Positions 62,606 through 64,000 of a stretch of DNA of 64,000 nt are shown here, piece after piece; positions within the stretch are counted from its first letter, which is position 1, and each line of letters opens with the position of its first letter. Source of the stretch: Roseovarius sp. W115 (lineage in GTDB: Bacteria > Pseudomonadota > Alphaproteobacteria > Rhodobacterales > Rhodobacteraceae); the NCBI RefSeq assembly GCF_032842945.2, contig NZ_CP146606.1, positions 992,001 through 1,056,000 of the forward strand, in the 5' to 3' direction. Under the pieces are notes generated by a model. It saw only the letters and a program-made list of their open reading frames with translations, was not told where the DNA came from and did no database searches. The translations under genes were made by a program, and so were the position numbers.

Positions 62606-63088
62606 ATGGCCATGAAAATCCGACTTGCCCGTGGCGGCAGCAAGAAACGCCCCTTCTATCGCATCGTGGCAGCTGACAGCCGCATGCCACGCGATGGTCG
62701 CTTCATTGAAAAGCTGGGCACATATAACCCGCTGCTTCCAAAAGACAGCGAAGAGCGCGTGAAAATGAACATGGAACGCATCCAGTACTGGCTTGACCAG
62801 GGCGCACAGCCTTCGGACCGCATCGCGCGTTTCCTCGAAGCGGCTGGTCATTCGGAAAAGACAGAACGCAACAACCCCAACAAGGGCGAGCCCGGTCAGA
62901 AAGCCAAGGACCGCGCCGAGGAGAAGGCCGAGAAAGCCAAAGCTGCAGAAGAAGCACCAGCTGAGGAAGCACCGGTCGAAGAGGCCGCCGCAGAAGAAGC
63001 CCCTGCTGAGGAAGCGCCTGCCGAAGAGGCCGCCGCAGAAGAGGCACCTACAGAGGAAGCGCCCGCCGAGGAAGCCGAGGAAAGCTGA
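62606..63088 (+). CDS. rpsP: 30S ribosomal protein S16 with long acidic tail
   Basis: A 160-residue S16: the core ([62 protein letters not shown]) fills about the first 80 residues, as in other bacteria. After KEK-type linker a repetitive [13 protein letters not shown] tail (about residues 105-158) follows, made only of Ala, Glu, Pro, Val and Thr. AAGGAGAAC precedes the ATG. The tail extends the usual alphaproteobacterial S16 extension. Confidence 0.94.
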   Translation: MAMKIRLARGGSKKRPFYRIVAADSRMPRDGRFIEKLGTYNPLLPKDSEERVKMNMERIQYWLDQGAQPSDRIARFLEAAGHSEKTERNNPNKGEPGQKAKDRAEEKAEKAKAAEEAPAEEAPVEEAAAEEAPAEEAPAEEAAAEEAPTEEAPAEEAEES

Positions 63089-63105
63089 TCTTGGCCTGAT
63101 CTGGA

Positions 63106-63735
63106 ATGTCGACGTTTTCCCAAGACTTCCAGTCCGAGCTATCGGAATTGATGCGGTGGCGGCGTGATGTGCGCCACTTCCGCACCGATCCGGTGGACGC
63201 CACGGTTTTGTCCGCCTGTCTTGACGCCTTTCTCTTGGCCCCATCCGTGGGGCTGAGTGAGCCGTGGCGGCTTGTGCGTCTGGACAGTGCGGCCGCCCGG
63301 CAGGCGGCGCTGACAAATTTCACCGCGGCCAATGCCGAGGCGCTCGAAGGCTATGCCGGAGACCGCGCACAGCTTTATAGCCGCCTGAAACTCTCGGGCA
63401 TGCAAGAGGCCCCGGTGCAACTGGCAGTCTTTTGCGACGAGGCCACCGACAAAGGTCAGGGGCTGGGCGCGGGCACCATGCCAGAGATGCGCCGCTACTC
63501 GGTCGTGGCCGCCATCACGCAATTCTGGCTTGCCGCGCGCGCGGCGGGCCTTGGCGTGGGGTGGGTGTCGATCCTGGATCCCGAACGGCTTCGGCGCGAT
63601 CTTGATGTCCCGGAAAGCTGGCGGCTGGTGGCCTATCTCTGTGTGGGTTGGCCCGAAGCCGATCACCAATCCCCCGAGCTGGAACGCGCCGGATGGGAAG
63701 ACCGCCGCGGCACCCTGCCCATAGAGGAGCGCTAG
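63106..63735 (+). CDS. bluB: 5,6-dimethylbenzimidazole synthase BluB
   Basis: A 209-residue flavin-destructase of the nitroreductase fold, which turns FMNH2 into the lower ligand of cobalamin. MRWRRDVRHFRTDP, LLAPSVGLSEPWRLVRLDS and RRYSVVAAITQFWLAARAAGLGVGWVSILDP are diagnostic. No other cobalamin gene is in the window. Start 63106 is 17 bases after rpsP. Confidence 0.9.
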   Translation: MSTFSQDFQSELSELMRWRRDVRHFRTDPVDATVLSACLDAFLLAPSVGLSEPWRLVRLDSAAARQAALTNFTAANAEALEGYAGDRAQLYSRLKLSGMQEAPVQLAVFCDEATDKGQGLGAGTMPEMRRYSVVAAITQFWLAARAAGLGVGWVSILDPERLRRDLDVPESWRLVAYLCVGWPEADHQSPELERAGWEDRRGTLPIEER

Positions 63736-63738
63736 GAC

Positions 63739-63888
63739 ATGTTTCGCCTCATACGCCTTGTGATCTTCACCATGCTCGCCTTCGTCGCAGGCGTGTTCTA
63801 TGAGCGGAGCAACACAAGCCAAGCCTGTGACGCGCTTGGGGGCGACATGGCGGGTGGGCTTTGTGTGAGCGGGGGCACTTCGCAATGA
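63739..63888 (+). CDS. Small membrane-anchored protein
   Basis: A 49-residue protein not usually called because it is short. One hydrophobic helix (LIRLVIFTMLAFVAGVFYE) is followed by a short periplasmic tail with two Cys (SQACDALGGDMAGGLCVSG) spaced for a disulfide. It starts three bases after the bluB stop and overlaps the next gene by ATGA. Confidence 0.65.
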   Translation: MFRLIRLVIFTMLAFVAGVFYERSNTSQACDALGGDMAGGLCVSGGTSQ

Positions 63889-64000
63889 CTTTCGTCATTT
63901 TGCTTCTCGGCGGAGCGGCAGCAGTTGTACTAGCTATTCTAGCTTTAGCAATCGTCGCTACGAAAGACCGACCAATAGTGAGCTTTCTAACTATTTTTGC
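63885..64000 (+). CDS. Membrane protein, 5' part (3' end outside window)
   Basis: An ATG at 63885, in ATGA overlap with the previous gene, opens a frame to the window edge: a hydrophobic helix of about 20 residues with Ala/Leu/Ile/Val, then ATKDRPIVSFLTIF. It uses CTA, TTA and ATA codons rarely seen elsewhere in the window, so its composition differs from the rest. Too short to classify. Confidence 0.5.
   Translation, partial: MTFVILLLGGAAAVVLAILALAIVATKDRPIVSFLTIF

Noticed and set aside
1..64000. tRNA, rRNA, CRISPR array, insertion sequence or prophage
   Set aside because: No tRNA T-loop with matching stems, no rRNA blocks, no regularly spaced repeats and no transposase or integrase motif was found by eye.

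Overview
The window is GC-rich, densely coded chromosomal DNA that reads as an alphaproteobacterium of the order Rhodobacterales, most likely the marine Roseobacter group. The basis is the overall protein character, GbdR/GlxA-type methylamine catabolism with two fused FAD-GcvT flavoenzymes, many LysE-type exporters, CtrA-like boxes, and neighbourhoods such as mutL-rmuC, lolA-ftsK-aminotransferase, accD-folC and ffh-acetyltransferases-chorismate mutase-rpsP. No genus is assigned. I saw no tRNA, rRNA, CRISPR array, insertion sequence or clear prophage.

Layout. 1-7.2 kb: the end of a sensor kinase, the SRP RNA gene ffs with its own promoter, rmuC-mutL, a membrane protein, aquaporin, a zinc deacylase and a 1-Cys peroxiredoxin. 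7.3-11.5 kb: aldehyde dehydrogenase, then a surface-glycan cassette (GT25, GT11 fucosyltransferase-like, and a kinase-like protein with an extra C-terminal domain). 11.5-25.7 kb: a run of minus-strand genes centred on methylated-amine and one-carbon metabolism: RluA, two paralogous dimethylglycine/sarcosine-dehydrogenase-like flavoproteins, a GlxA/AraC regulator, a homocysteine methyltransferase-like protein, a quinone-oxidoreductase-like protein, and a tightly coupled operon of XRE-cupin regulator, LysE, three tandem GFA zinc proteins and a second LysE. fRMsr and thiolase follow. 25.8-30.2 kb: an anti-sigma partner-switch pair, gamma-glutamyltransferase, HspQ, a lipoprotein with an SLT-like fold, and LolA. 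30.4-39.4 kb: ftsK, an aminotransferase, an amidase plus an ammonia-lyase homologue lacking the MIO triad, a UbiH-type hydroxylase and rsmD. 39.4-48.7 kb: ferredoxin reductase, peroxiredoxin, a phhB-acetyltransferase-GDPD-RidA run, a type I secretion ABC/adaptor pair, and mlaA-mlaC. 48.7-58.7 kb: a bifunctional PBP, glnK-amtB behind a candidate nitrogen-control promoter, a CPBP protease, accD-folC, and a GntR regulator divergent from a possible c-type haem protein. 58.9-64 kb: ffh, three tandem acetyltransferases, chorismate mutase, an extended S16 gene, bluB and two small membrane-protein genes, the last one cut by the window edge.

Six genes (a quinone oxidoreductase, ftsK, an amidase, rsmD, a haem-protein gene and ffh) each become one clean full-length reading frame if a single G or C is restored, five of them in a G/C run of five or six. 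Because ftsK and ffh are normally essential, these breaks look more like base-calling undercounts than real mutations. I annotate these genes as whole and mark where the reading frame breaks.

The most interesting biology candidates are the autoregulated XRE-LysE-GFA3-GFA2-GFA1-LysE operon beside formaldehyde/C1-generating demethylases, the amidase plus MIO-less ammonia-lyase operon, the kinase fused to an acyl-ligase-like C-terminal domain, and several families of short palindromic intergenic repeats.
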